A stretch of 64,000 bases of DNA, from NCBI RefSeq assembly GCF_036884275.1, contig NZ_CP145607.1, positions 372,001 to 436,000 on the forward strand. The letters run 5' to 3'. The position numbers were made by a program, and so were the translations under genes. This DNA is from Sphingomonas kaistensis (GTDB lineage Bacteria; Pseudomonadota; Alphaproteobacteria; Sphingomonadales; Sphingomonadaceae). The notes under the pieces were generated by a model. That model had not been told where the DNA came from and searched no databases. It saw only the letters and a list, made by a program, of their open reading frames with translations. This document shows, piece after piece, positions 45,737 to 53,666 of the stretch (positions within the stretch are counted from its first letter, which is position 1; the number at the start of each line of letters is the position of its first letter).

Positions 45737-46202
45737 ACACAGTCCTCTCGCATCTCATCTAAGGTCCAGTCCGAAAGCTTAGCATCTGATGGCGCAACTT
45801 AAGCAATCGCGAGCTGACGGAAGCGGTTGCGCGATCTTCAATCCGAGCTTTGCGCTCTATGAAGAGGAGTGCGGCATTTGTCGGGTTTTGCCTCACTGCT
45901 GCATTCGTGCCCGCCGGCGTTTGCAGTAAGGCAGGAGCGCGTCGGCGGGGCTCCGGGTACCATGACCCTTCCCCAGCCCTGCACCTGTGCCCTGCGAGGC
46001 CTTGGCTGGCTCCCGTGAAAGCTCATAACCGAGGCAGTCAGCGCAAGATTGAGCCGAAGGTGCTCTCGCCTTGGTCCTTCGCGGTGCCGGCTCAACAACA
46101 AAAAATGGGATCGAGAAAGGACCCCGGACGCACGTGGCATCCGGGGTGAGTTGTTTGCTTGCAGAAGAAGTCTTCAGGCCAACCGCTCCATGTTGAGGAG
46201 CC
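45737..46202. other. Non-coding stretch with one strong hairpin
   Basis: About 465 bp without a convincing gene. Short frames on both strands lack ribosome-binding sites and family features. One frame at 45859 (MKRSAAFVGFCLTAAFVPAG) looks signal-like but soon turns into low-complexity translation of GC-rich DNA. A perfect hairpin lies at 46121-46147. Confidence 0.5.
46121..46147 (-). terminator. Hairpin, possible terminator of the GIY-YIG-like gene
   Basis: Perfect 8-bp arms ACCCCGGA / TCCGGGGT with an 11-nt loop, 55 bp past the stop of the leftward gene at 46203. On the minus strand a run of six T follows about 7-13 nt after the stem, so termination is possible but not textbook. Confidence 0.4.
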
Positions 46203-46568
46203 TCAATTCCGCACTCTCTTGCGACCGGCGCTGCGTTCATCTGCGACATTCCACGGCGGCTCACACTTGCGCCGCTCGGCCTCATACAATTGGTGGATCT
46301 GCTCGGGCGGCGCAGCAATGACCGCTATCTGCATCTCCACGTCGGCGCGACGCTCGTAGATGAGCCGGCCAGCGTGATGATTCTGACCTGTACCCTTGGG
46401 GCTCTTGTAAGCTCGCAAGCGGGCGGTCAGCCCTCCTGTTTCTGCATAGCCAAGGAACACGGTTTCGCCATGCAGTCGCACTCGAAAGAGACCGTTAGAC
46501 TTGGACAGGCCAACAAACCCGGCTCTGTACCAGTCGGGCATGGTAACCCAATTTAGTTCAATTTTCAT
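46203..46568 (-). CDS. Small GIY-YIG-like protein
   Basis: The 121-aa protein has the layout GLFRVRLHGETVFLGYAETGGLTARLRAY, followed by a His-containing segment and a strand (EMQIAVI) with a late Glu (IHQLYEAERR), reminiscent of compact GIY-YIG domains; the first Tyr and the YIG triplet are degenerate (FRV and LGY). Activity is therefore uncertain. It lies 76 bp downstream of the integrase gene on the same strand. It may be an accessory island function. Confidence 0.5.
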   Translation of the reverse strand: MKIELNWVTMPDWYRAGFVGLSKSNGLFRVRLHGETVFLGYAETGGLTARLRAYKSPKGTGQNHHAGRLIYERRADVEMQIAVIAAPPEQIHQLYEAERRKCEPPWNVADERSAGRKRVRN

Positions 46569-46644
46569 GGTCTAAACTCGTTGATGATGGTGACCCCCAC
46601 GACCAGACACTGATGCCGAGCCGTGAGGGTAGAGGTTGATCGGT

Positions 46645-47796
46645 CTAACCGTTCATGCCTGCCGCACCCGCTTCGACGGCACGCATGAGCGTTTCATTGG
46701 CAAGATGGGCGTAGCGCATTGTGGACTTGTGATCCGCATGACCAAGGATGCGCCCGACGGCATACAGATCGACCCCGCCGTTGATCATGAAGCTCGCTGC
46801 CGAGTGGCGAAGATCGTGAATGCGAAGGTCGCGTAGCCCTGCCTCTCGCCGAGCCGTGTGCCAGGCGTGCTTGATCGACACGAAAGGCGCACGGGTTTCC
46901 GGATTGGGGAGGACGTAAGGACACCCGTCAAACCGATGCAGTGACGTCAATACGTCAACTGCAGCTTGGCTTAGCGGTACGTAGCGCGACTTGCCCGTCT
47001 TGGTGATGGGAATGTGCCATGCTCGCCGATCAAGATCGACGTGGCGCCATTCCGCATTGAGCAGCTCCGATACCCTGGCGCCGGTCAGTAGAAGCAACTG
47101 CAGTATCGACTTTAGCTGAGGATTGAGCGACTGACCTGCAGCTTCGAGGAGCCGGCCGGCCTGTTCGCGGGTGAGAAACTTTGACCGCGCGTTATCAAAG
47201 CGTGGTCTTGGGACGCTGCGGACCGGATTGGCGGCCACTCCGGGCATGCCCCACTGACGGGCTAACTCGAACGATCGCCCGAACGTAACCCTGATCTTCT
47301 CGACAGATGCGGGTGCGAGGCCTTCAGCAGCCTTCTGGGCCAGCCACTGAGCGATGTCCTGCGGGCGGATCTCGTCGAGCCGGAGTTTACCCCAGCGCGG
47401 CACCAGATGCACACGCAGCAGCCCTTCGATCGATTCCCAGCTACGCTGATAGCCCTTGGCATGCGCCAGGTGCTGTTCGGCCAAGGTGGCATAGGTCGGG
47501 ACGGCCTTCAGTATCTCTTTGTCTGCTAACGGGTCACCACCAAGCACAACTTCCGATCGGAGCCGCTTGGCAGCCTTGCGGGCCTGGTCCAGTGAAATGT
47601 CGTGGTACCCGCCGATCTTCAGTTGCTTCTGCCGACCGCGGCTATCTTGGTACCTCAGGTAATAGGTCTTGCCGCCACTGGGGCGCACTTCGAGTACGAA
47701 ACCACTTATCTGCGTGTCCCAAAGATCGAGCTTTTTCTTCGAAGGGTCGCAGGTCGCCAGAAGGCAGGTTTGTGCATCTAATTTGAGCTTGGGCAT
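46645..47796 (-). CDS. int: Tyrosine recombinase / island integrase
   Basis: The 383-aa protein starts at MPKLKLDAQTCLLA, 8 nt after AAGGA; an earlier in-frame ATG at 47838 is less supported. The N-terminal arm-binding domain (DLWDTQISGFVLEVRPSGGKTYYLRYQ) is that of P4-type integrases. A core-binding SAM-like domain spans ~100-200. The catalytic set is complete: Arg241 (GARVSELL), Lys266 (PITKTGK), His327 and Arg330 (HDLRH), His353 (LGHADH) and Tyr362 (MRYAHL). It should catalyse integration/excision at the tRNA-Thr repeats. It lies inside the island, 7 kb from the right repeat, which is unusual. Confidence 0.95.
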   Translation of the reverse strand: MPKLKLDAQTCLLATCDPSKKKLDLWDTQISGFVLEVRPSGGKTYYLRYQDSRGRQKQLKIGGYHDISLDQARKAAKRLRSEVVLGGDPLADKEILKAVPTYATLAEQHLAHAKGYQRSWESIEGLLRVHLVPRWGKLRLDEIRPQDIAQWLAQKAAEGLAPASVEKIRVTFGRSFELARQWGMPGVAANPVRSVPRPRFDNARSKFLTREQAGRLLEAAGQSLNPQLKSILQLLLLTGARVSELLNAEWRHVDLDRRAWHIPITKTGKSRYVPLSQAAVDVLTSLHRFDGCPYVLPNPETRAPFVSIKHAWHTARREAGLRDLRIHDLRHSAASFMINGGVDLYAVGRILGHADHKSTMRYAHLANETLMRAVEAGAAGMNG

Positions 47797-47938
47797 CTGA
47801 TACATCCTTGCATGCGCAATGGGGCAGTCGGCCGGCAAAGAGCCGACGCACCCGAGTTGCTGTTTGTTGAAGTTGAGGCGGCCTGGACGGCCAAGGCAGT
47901 CGAATGGCTGGTTCGTTAGGCTTAGACGAAGCGCTTCT

Positions 47939-50575
47939 TCAGGTTAGTTTCGGCTTCAGGCGCGGCGACGGACGGCTCTGCAGGAGCTGACCTGAAGGGG
48001 GCAAAGGCGGTAAGGGGGTAGACACGTCCGTGGGCGTCGCCGGCTTACGCGTGACCTTCCAGCCCCGGCGTTCACTGCAGTCGGCTCGGTGCAGGCGAAA
48101 CTCGCCCACTGGGCGGCCTGCGTTCTTGCCAAGATAGCGTCCAAGACTGGTCTTGTTGATCGATCCAGAGGTCGAGCAAGGCAGCTCCTCGAGAGCCTCA
48201 TCGAGCCCAGCATCTGCGTCGGATATTAAAGCTCTTAGGGTCATCGTCCGATCGCCGAACTGGCTGAACCACAATGTCAGCAGCCGGCCGAGTGCTGCTG
48301 TGTCCGGATCGTCGCGTAGCTGCTCGAACAAGCCTGAGGCAGGGTCATCCAAGCCCAGCCATGTCAGAGGCCTTCGGCAATACTCGGTCCAAAGACCATT
48401 GTACGTCGCGATTGCTCGCAAAGGCGCGCCTGGCCGGCCGGCAGATTGGTACGCTTCAACAATCGTCAGGACGCATGCGACGTACTTCTCCCGATTGGCC
48501 TCGACCTCCCCAAGCGGATCACCCTCGTACCGCATGGTTGCGGGTGTTTCCGATCCCGTGTCGAGATGGATGACCAACACGCGGCGGCAAAGGTCGCCAG
48601 TTGGCCCCGTATTGTTGCCAGAACCCAATACCAAGACATCGGTGCTGACCCTTGCCATCTTGCTTGTGCCCAGCAGGCGATCAGTCATGGTGGGCGAAGT
48701 CAGCAGTCGATTGATGGCGCCGAAGGGCCGCCAGTCCGTGCTCATGTCGTCAAAGTCCAATACGGCCGGGGCGTCGATCAGGCTGGCCAAGATCATCTTG
48801 GTAGCCTCGTCCTCGGTCCGCGGATAACTGGTCTTCGCGGCTGGGCCGGGGCTGGCGAAACGGGCTATGACGTCGGCTAGATAGGACTTCCCTGATCCGG
48901 GCGCGGGCGCCTTGATGTGGAAGCCAGGCGCTCGCCCAAGAGTCGCTCGAAGCACCGCGGTAAAGATGGCAGATAGAGCAGCAGCTTCGTCTTGTGGCGA
49001 GGCAAAGCGAAATTCGCGCAGCAAGTGGCGCAGGGTAGCCAGCGCCGCTCTGGCGTTGCCTTCTGTCGGCTCTGGGCGTGAGAACTTGGAGGGGTCGAAA
49101 GCACAGAAAATCTGACTGCAACTATCGTAGCCGGTCGCTTCGATGAACCTGCCCTCTTCGCCTAACAACGGTTGTCGGGCGATAGTTCGCAGCTCGGGAA
49201 GAAACCGATAGGACTGCGCTTGGACGAGAAGGCGAATGCAGTTTGGGCTCGGATTACAGCGACGCCACTTGCCGCTCTCCCCTTTCTGATCGAAGCGCTC
49301 CCAATCCGCAGCACCCGACAGAGCTAAAGTAAGATCGGCGTCGTTCTGCGGAACAGCCGCAACTTGGCCTTTCGCATCTCTGACAATCCGTTTGATGACG
49401 CCTCCCGACTGGAAGAACTCACCTGTGGCAGCCAGGACGACCTGTGCCGCGTCGACCATCCCCTGCAGTTCGCCTTCGACGACCCTAATCCGAGGACGGT
49501 TATGAACGGCGCGACGATCAAGATCGAGGTTCTCGAGCAAGGCTCCCAAGCGCCGACGATCGCCGTGGGAATGGTGGCATTTGAACCCACCAGAGGGTCG
49601 AGCCGCAGAGGGTTCGAAGAAGCAGGCACCGGTATCTATTCCGTCCGTATGCTCGTCCACCCACGGGCAGGTCACTTCATGCCGACCGGGCGACACTTCA
49701 TGCTTGTATAGGTCGCGTTCCTTGAGCGCCGTTACTACCGGGTTTTCGGGCAGCGAGGGCCGGAAGACCTCTGCACTGATGGTGGGGTGAACAGGGGCCG
49801 ATGCGTCTTGTTCGGAAGTTTCGCTCGACGCCTCTTGCGTGCGCCCGCTGCAAGCAAACGCCTCCAGAAGTTCGTCCAGCGAATACGCCGCATCCGGGTT
49901 CCAGGTGCGCAACTTGCACCCAAATGGAGCGCCGTCAGCCATGCGGTGCTTTTCTTTGCCATTGGTCCCATTCGGGAGCCGCGCCCATCGAACAATGCCG
50001 CCAGCACCCTTGTCGCCAGCGCCTGACCCGAAGATCCGCTTCTGAGCAGCCTTCACTGCCTCGAAGTCGGAACAGGGCGTGCGTAGCCGGTACCCCACCT
50101 GATAGTTGCTGGCGCTCGTCTCGAGAACATATGTGGGTTCGATATTCGGTAGCGCATCAAACGACGCCTTCGTCCCCACGTCGTCTAGGACCAAGCAGTG
50201 GTACGCTTCTGCTTGGCTTTCGGTAGCGCTCCACCGAGCGTCGTTGTTCGAGCGGAAAGAGGCGCAGTTGAAGTAGGTATTCGCGCTGACATCTAACGGC
50301 TCGTCAGAACCGTCATACGGGACGGGTGGCCAGGCTCCCTGGTCAGGGCTACCCAGCTTCTCACAAAGCAATGGCGTGGCTTCTCTGCTGACCTCTGAGA
50401 AGATCACCTTCAGAAAGGCCGCATTGCTAACTGCTGGGACCGCCGGCTCCCCGCCTTTACCCTCTTCACCCCCATGTGCCGGAGCGTCCGGCAGCGATGT
50501 TGACTTGATAGGCACCCTCAGGCGCTTGGCGGGCCCTGGAGCTTTCCCGCTTTCGGCGTTTGAATTCGACAACAT
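47939..50575 (-). CDS. RepB-like primase fused to P-loop ATPase/helicase
   Basis: The 878-aa protein has an N-terminal archaeo-eukaryotic-type primase domain (~95-245) with YHCLVLDDVGTKASF (Asp131/132) and the RepB-primase hallmark VLETSASNYQVGYRL. A middle region has a Cys/His cluster (EVTCPWVDEHTDGIDTGACFF, GGFKCHHSH). The C-terminal ATPase has Walker A APGSGKSYL (near 560) and a Walker-B-like VLDFDDMSTDW. Such proteins prime and unwind DNA for plasmid or island replication. It lies directly upstream of the integrase gene, same strand. Upstream (50576-50887) is a structured non-coding stretch that may be its origin. Confidence 0.85.
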   Translation of the reverse strand: MLSNSNAESGKAPGPAKRLRVPIKSTSLPDAPAHGGEEGKGGEPAVPAVSNAAFLKVIFSEVSREATPLLCEKLGSPDQGAWPPVPYDGSDEPLDVSANTYFNCASFRSNNDARWSATESQAEAYHCLVLDDVGTKASFDALPNIEPTYVLETSASNYQVGYRLRTPCSDFEAVKAAQKRIFGSGAGDKGAGGIVRWARLPNGTNGKEKHRMADGAPFGCKLRTWNPDAAYSLDELLEAFACSGRTQEASSETSEQDASAPVHPTISAEVFRPSLPENPVVTALKERDLYKHEVSPGRHEVTCPWVDEHTDGIDTGACFFEPSAARPSGGFKCHHSHGDRRRLGALLENLDLDRRAVHNRPRIRVVEGELQGMVDAAQVVLAATGEFFQSGGVIKRIVRDAKGQVAAVPQNDADLTLALSGAADWERFDQKGESGKWRRCNPSPNCIRLLVQAQSYRFLPELRTIARQPLLGEEGRFIEATGYDSCSQIFCAFDPSKFSRPEPTEGNARAALATLRHLLREFRFASPQDEAAALSAIFTAVLRATLGRAPGFHIKAPAPGSGKSYLADVIARFASPGPAAKTSYPRTEDEATKMILASLIDAPAVLDFDDMSTDWRPFGAINRLLTSPTMTDRLLGTSKMARVSTDVLVLGSGNNTGPTGDLCRRVLVIHLDTGSETPATMRYEGDPLGEVEANREKYVACVLTIVEAYQSAGRPGAPLRAIATYNGLWTEYCRRPLTWLGLDDPASGLFEQLRDDPDTAALGRLLTLWFSQFGDRTMTLRALISDADAGLDEALEELPCSTSGSINKTSLGRYLGKNAGRPVGEFRLHRADCSERRGWKVTRKPATPTDVSTPLPPLPPSGQLLQSRPSPRLKPKLT

Positions 50576-50887
50576 AACAACAATCCATCAACAAGCTCAC
50601 TCCGCGGTTCGGAGGCGGTTGCTCGAAGACGGATGTGACCTGCTGCAATGGCGTTCGGCGGAGCGGCGAACGTTAGGCGAACAAGTACCTCACGTGACGT
50701 TTGAAACGCACAGGTGGGGTGTAGACCGGATGTGAAGTCGCAGCTGATCCCCCGCCGAATGGTTTCGATGCCAAGGCATCGCTTCGGGGGAGCAACTAAG
50801 ATGTGTGCTCACGCCAGCCGCGTCAAGACTTGCCGGGAACACGGGGCAGAGAGGAGGGCGATCACATGAACCGCCCTCCCGGTTAGC
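50576..50887. other. Structured non-coding stretch, candidate replication origin
   Basis: No gene fits these 312 bp upstream of the primase. It holds several repeats: CGGATGTGA at 50630-50638 and 50728-50736; GGCGAAC at 50665-50671 and 50676-50682 (11-bp period), with an inverted GTTCG at 50653; CGATGCC-AA-GGCATCG at 50766-50781, nested in an imperfect larger stem (CCCC...CGAA with TTCG...GGGG); and a terminator-like hairpin at the right end. This is the kind of structure seen in single-strand initiation sites of RepB-type replicons, but the origin role is inference. Confidence 0.4.
50853..50879 (-). terminator. Hairpin after DUF4230 gene
   Basis: Perfect 8-bp GC-rich stem GGAGGGCG / CGCCCTCC with an 11-nt loop, beginning 8 nt past the stop of the leftward DUF4230 gene. 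No T-tract follows on the minus strand, so an intrinsic terminator is plausible but weak. Confidence 0.45.
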
Positions 50888-51514
50888 TTAACCGAGCCGC
50901 ACCACGATGCGGACGTCCGGCCGGCCTGCTGCCCTTAGTATTGCCTCCAGGTATCGTGTCATAGCCTTCGTGGCATTCGCACGTGCCTGCTCCACTATGG
51001 CTGCCCCTTGAGCCTGGCTGACGAAGGCTCGCCTAGCGGTCGCGTAATTTTGCCGCGTGAACTCCTCCACCTGTTCCTGACTGAGGGTGATGATACCGGC
51101 GTTTAGGACCCGTGCACCTTCGGGCTCAAAGGCAACGTCCGACATCGCCATCTTGGGCAGAGTGATAGTCAGTGTGTTTCGGTTCTCATCTAGAGTGATG
51201 TCGCCGCCCGAAAGTTTGGACAGCGGCACCATGTAGCTGACCGACGCAGGCACCAGCAGGTCCTGCCGACCGTCCAGCAAGAGGAAGCCGTCCTTCTCGA
51301 CCGACACTGCCGCAAAGCCTTTGTACGCATAGACGATGAGGCTGTTCTCGGTCCTGAGGCTCTCAACCGCCGCCGCCAGCACACGCTTGGTGTCGACCTC
51401 GAAGAAGCCCTCGTGCTTGACCTCGCTTTCTAGTGGCTCCTCCCGCGGCGCAACGATGAAGCCGGCACCGGCCGCGAACAGGTGTGTGATGATGAGCAGG
51501 CCTGACTTTGCCAT
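50888..51514 (-). CDS. DUF4230-domain protein, membrane-anchored
   Basis: The 208-aa protein starts at MAKSGLLIITHLFAAGAGFIVAP, a signal anchor, with AAAGGA 8 nt upstream; a longer frame to 51559 lacks this. The DUF4230 region covers ~40-190: LIVYAYKGFAAVSVEKD, VPLSKLSGGDITLDENRNTLTITLPKMAMSDV. Function of the family is unknown. It follows a 132-aa gene by 37 bp on the same strand. Confidence 0.75.
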   Translation of the reverse strand: MAKSGLLIITHLFAAGAGFIVAPREEPLESEVKHEGFFEVDTKRVLAAAVESLRTENSLIVYAYKGFAAVSVEKDGFLLLDGRQDLLVPASVSYMVPLSKLSGGDITLDENRNTLTITLPKMAMSDVAFEPEGARVLNAGIITLSQEQVEEFTRQNYATARRAFVSQAQGAAIVEQARANATKAMTRYLEAILRAAGRPDVRIVVRLG

Positions 51515-51551
51515 GCTTAGTTCCTTTCGGATGTGAGGTGATGAAGGCCGG

Positions 51552-51950
51552 TTAGTCACTGTCGGAACAACCGTGAGTCAGACAGAGCAGGTGCAGGTCG
51601 AACTCGGTGCCGGGATCGTTTGGCACGAAGAGGATGTGTCCGAAGCCGTCATCCGTGAGCAGGAAGACAAGCTCGAACCATGCGCCGTGACACGTCATCC
51701 ACTCGAAGCTGGGCGTAAAGTCGGGATCGCCGAAGGAGGTGCCGTCGACCAGGTTCTTGAGCGGCGAGAAGCCTAGAGCCTCAGCCACCTGCTCTTGCCC
51801 GTCACCGGCCTCAACCACATAGAAACAGACGATCTCTTGCAGTGGGCCGTCGTAGTTGCGGCGCAGCTGACGAACCCGCAGCGTGATGAGTGCGCGTAGG
51901 GACGGATCGAGGGCGCGCGGAAGCGCCTCCCCATCGACGATGGTTAGCAT
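51552..51950 (-). CDS. Hypothetical 132-aa acidic cytosolic protein
   Basis: No family recognised. The ATG follows GGAGA at 5 nt. The protein is acidic, with aromatic strands (EIVCFYVVEAGDGQEQ, GAWFELVFLLTDDGFGHILFVP) and a Cys-rich end (LHLLCLTHGCSDSD). Composition and size recall small immunity proteins, but no toxin partner is adjacent. Upstream of the DUF4230 gene in a likely operon; divergent from the uracil-glycosylase-like gene. Confidence 0.6.
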   Translation of the reverse strand: MLTIVDGEALPRALDPSLRALITLRVRQLRRNYDGPLQEIVCFYVVEAGDGQEQVAEALGFSPLKNLVDGTSFGDPDFTPSFEWMTCHGAWFELVFLLTDDGFGHILFVPNDPGTEFDLHLLCLTHGCSDSD

Positions 51951-52050
51951 CTTATTCTCCGATGTTCGGATTGCTCCCGATCAGGGAGGAAGCTCGGCTG
52001 AGCTCCAGATAAGATGCTGCTTTTTGCGCGTGAGCACTTAGGCTGGGGTT

Positions 52051-52698
52051 GTGACTAGCATTCTCATTCCGAACGCACCGCGCACTATGGCAAGTGAGGC
52101 AGTACGGCGGGAGCGAATGGCTGCACTGCAACTTGCGCACATTGCCCCATTAACGGACTACGTGCACTCACTTCGGCTTAGGGACACGAACGAGTACCCT
52201 TATTTCGATCCGGCCGACGGGGGTGTGAATGCCTCCATCCTCTTCCTGTTCGAGAAGCCGGGGCCGATGACGGTCGACAAAGGAAGCCTCGGCCGAGTTG
52301 GTTCGGGCCTCATCAGTCGCGACAACGATGATCCAACAGCAGAGGCAACGTTCTGCTTCATGAGAGAAGCGGGAGTGCCACGCACCAGCACGGTGACCTG
52401 GAACACCGTGCCAGGGTGGAATGGTACGCGCCGCATCACCTCGAGCGAGCTGAAAGCAGGTGTTCGGGACCTTTCTGAACTACTCGCCTTACTTCGTAAG
52501 GTCCGGACGATTGTGCTTGTTGGTCGCAAGGCTGAGAGAGCCGAAGCCAGCATTCGAGAGCTTGGACCCTACGCTCTGTTCCGGTCGCCGCACCCGTCGC
52601 CGTTAGTGCGGGCAAGCTATCCTGACCGCTGGAGCAGCATTCCAGACCTTTGGCGAGAGGCCGCTCGACACGCGGGCGTCTGGAGACAAGAAGGTTGA
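52051..52698 (+). CDS. Uracil-DNA glycosylase superfamily protein
   Basis: The 215-aa protein has the superfamily plan: ASILFLFEKPGPMT near 63-76, an Asn-Thr-containing NTVPGWNG near 115-122 in place of the water-activating motif, VLVGRKAE near 155, and FRSPHPSPLVRASYP near 180-194, matching the HPSP DNA-intercalation motif. It would excise uracil or damaged bases, or in some defence families sense modified phage bases. GTG start; an ATG at 52087 is possible. One base separates its stop from the next gene's ATG, so the pair is coupled. Confidence 0.75.
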   Translation: MTSILIPNAPRTMASEAVRRERMAALQLAHIAPLTDYVHSLRLRDTNEYPYFDPADGGVNASILFLFEKPGPMTVDKGSLGRVGSGLISRDNDDPTAEATFCFMREAGVPRTSTVTWNTVPGWNGTRRITSSELKAGVRDLSELLALLRKVRTIVLVGRKAERAEASIRELGPYALFRSPHPSPLVRASYPDRWSSIPDLWREAARHAGVWRQEG

Positions 52699-52699
52699 G

Positions 52700-53611
52700 A
52701 TGAGCGACATCAAGCTGTTCCGATTGGGTGCCTCTAGCGTCAGCGAGCTGTCCGGTGGATCTATGGCCCTGGAGAAGTCTCTTCAAACGCTCTTCGAACA
52801 GAACCTGGAGAGCTTGCTAGGCGTGCGCTTCCTCGCCTCCGAGTTCCCGACTGAGGGCGGCCGGATGGACACGCTCGGCATCGACGAGAACAACACCCCG
52901 GTTGTAATCGAGTACAAGCGTTCCACGAACGAGAACGTCATCAACCAAGGCCTCTTCTACCTGCACTGGCTGGTGAGTCACCGGAAGGATTTCGAGTGGC
53001 TCGTCATGGAGCGGTTCGGCAGTGATGCCGCTAAGAGCGTCGACTGGAACGCACCCAGGCTGATCTGCATCGCGGGTGACTTCACTAAGTTCGACGAGCA
53101 CGCGGTTCAGCAGATGAACCGGGACATCACGCTCATCCGCTATCGTCGTTTCGAAGGTGAGCTGCTGCTTCTTGAGCAACTCACCGCCGTAAGCGCCAAA
53201 GCCACACCGAATGGAGGCAGTTCAAGCACGGCAGTGAGCGTCGGGGGTAGAAAGGACAAGACGATTACTGCTCAGCTGGCCGAAGCGCCTCAGGAGGTCT
53301 CGGACCTCTACCACGCGGTCGAAGCACACCTTCGGGCTCTGGGGGATGACGTGGATCAAAAAGTCACAGACTTCTACGTGGCCTTCAGGCGCATTAAGAA
53401 CTTCGCCTGCGTTGAGGTGAGAAATCAGGCCAAGAAGGTCATCGTGTTTGTCAAGGTGAACCCGGACACTGTGGTCCTCGAGAAGGGCTTCACACGAGAC
53501 GTTAGAAGGATCGGACATTTCGGTACCGGCGACCTAGAGATTACGATCCACTCGCCTGACGATCTTGAGCGCGCAAAACCACTGTTTGAGCGCTCTTATA
53601 CTGAAGCCTGA
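52700..53611 (+). CDS. PD-(D/E)XK nuclease-like protein with C-terminal DUF5655-like domain
   Basis: The 303-aa protein has an N-terminal nuclease core: LEKSLQTLFEQNLESLLG, GGRMDTLGIDENN (Asp) and VVIEYKRSTNENVINQ (Glu-x-Lys), like NucS/DUF91-type domains. A Ser/Gly linker (~170-185) leads to a second domain (~190-303) containing VSDLYHAVEAHLRALGDDV and FACVEVRNQAKKVIVFVKV, as in DUF5655. These fusions are common in mobile elements; action on DNA is likely but undetermined. It is translated right after the uracil-glycosylase-like gene, suggesting a joint DNA-damage or defence role. Confidence 0.8.
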   Translation: MSDIKLFRLGASSVSELSGGSMALEKSLQTLFEQNLESLLGVRFLASEFPTEGGRMDTLGIDENNTPVVIEYKRSTNENVINQGLFYLHWLVSHRKDFEWLVMERFGSDAAKSVDWNAPRLICIAGDFTKFDEHAVQQMNRDITLIRYRRFEGELLLLEQLTAVSAKATPNGGSSSTAVSVGGRKDKTITAQLAEAPQEVSDLYHAVEAHLRALGDDVDQKVTDFYVAFRRIKNFACVEVRNQAKKVIVFVKVNPDTVVLEKGFTRDVRRIGHFGTGDLEITIHSPDDLERAKPLFERSYTEA

Positions 53612-53666
53612 TCATCGCCTCAAAGAGCGGCAGAGCTTGGGGCGAAGCGCATACTAGCTCGGAGGC

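Noticed and set aside
45850-46149. Plus-strand frame with signal-like start MKRSAAFVGFCLTAAFVPAG
   Set aside because: Poor ribosome-binding site and low-complexity remainder that runs through a hairpin; not supported as a gene.
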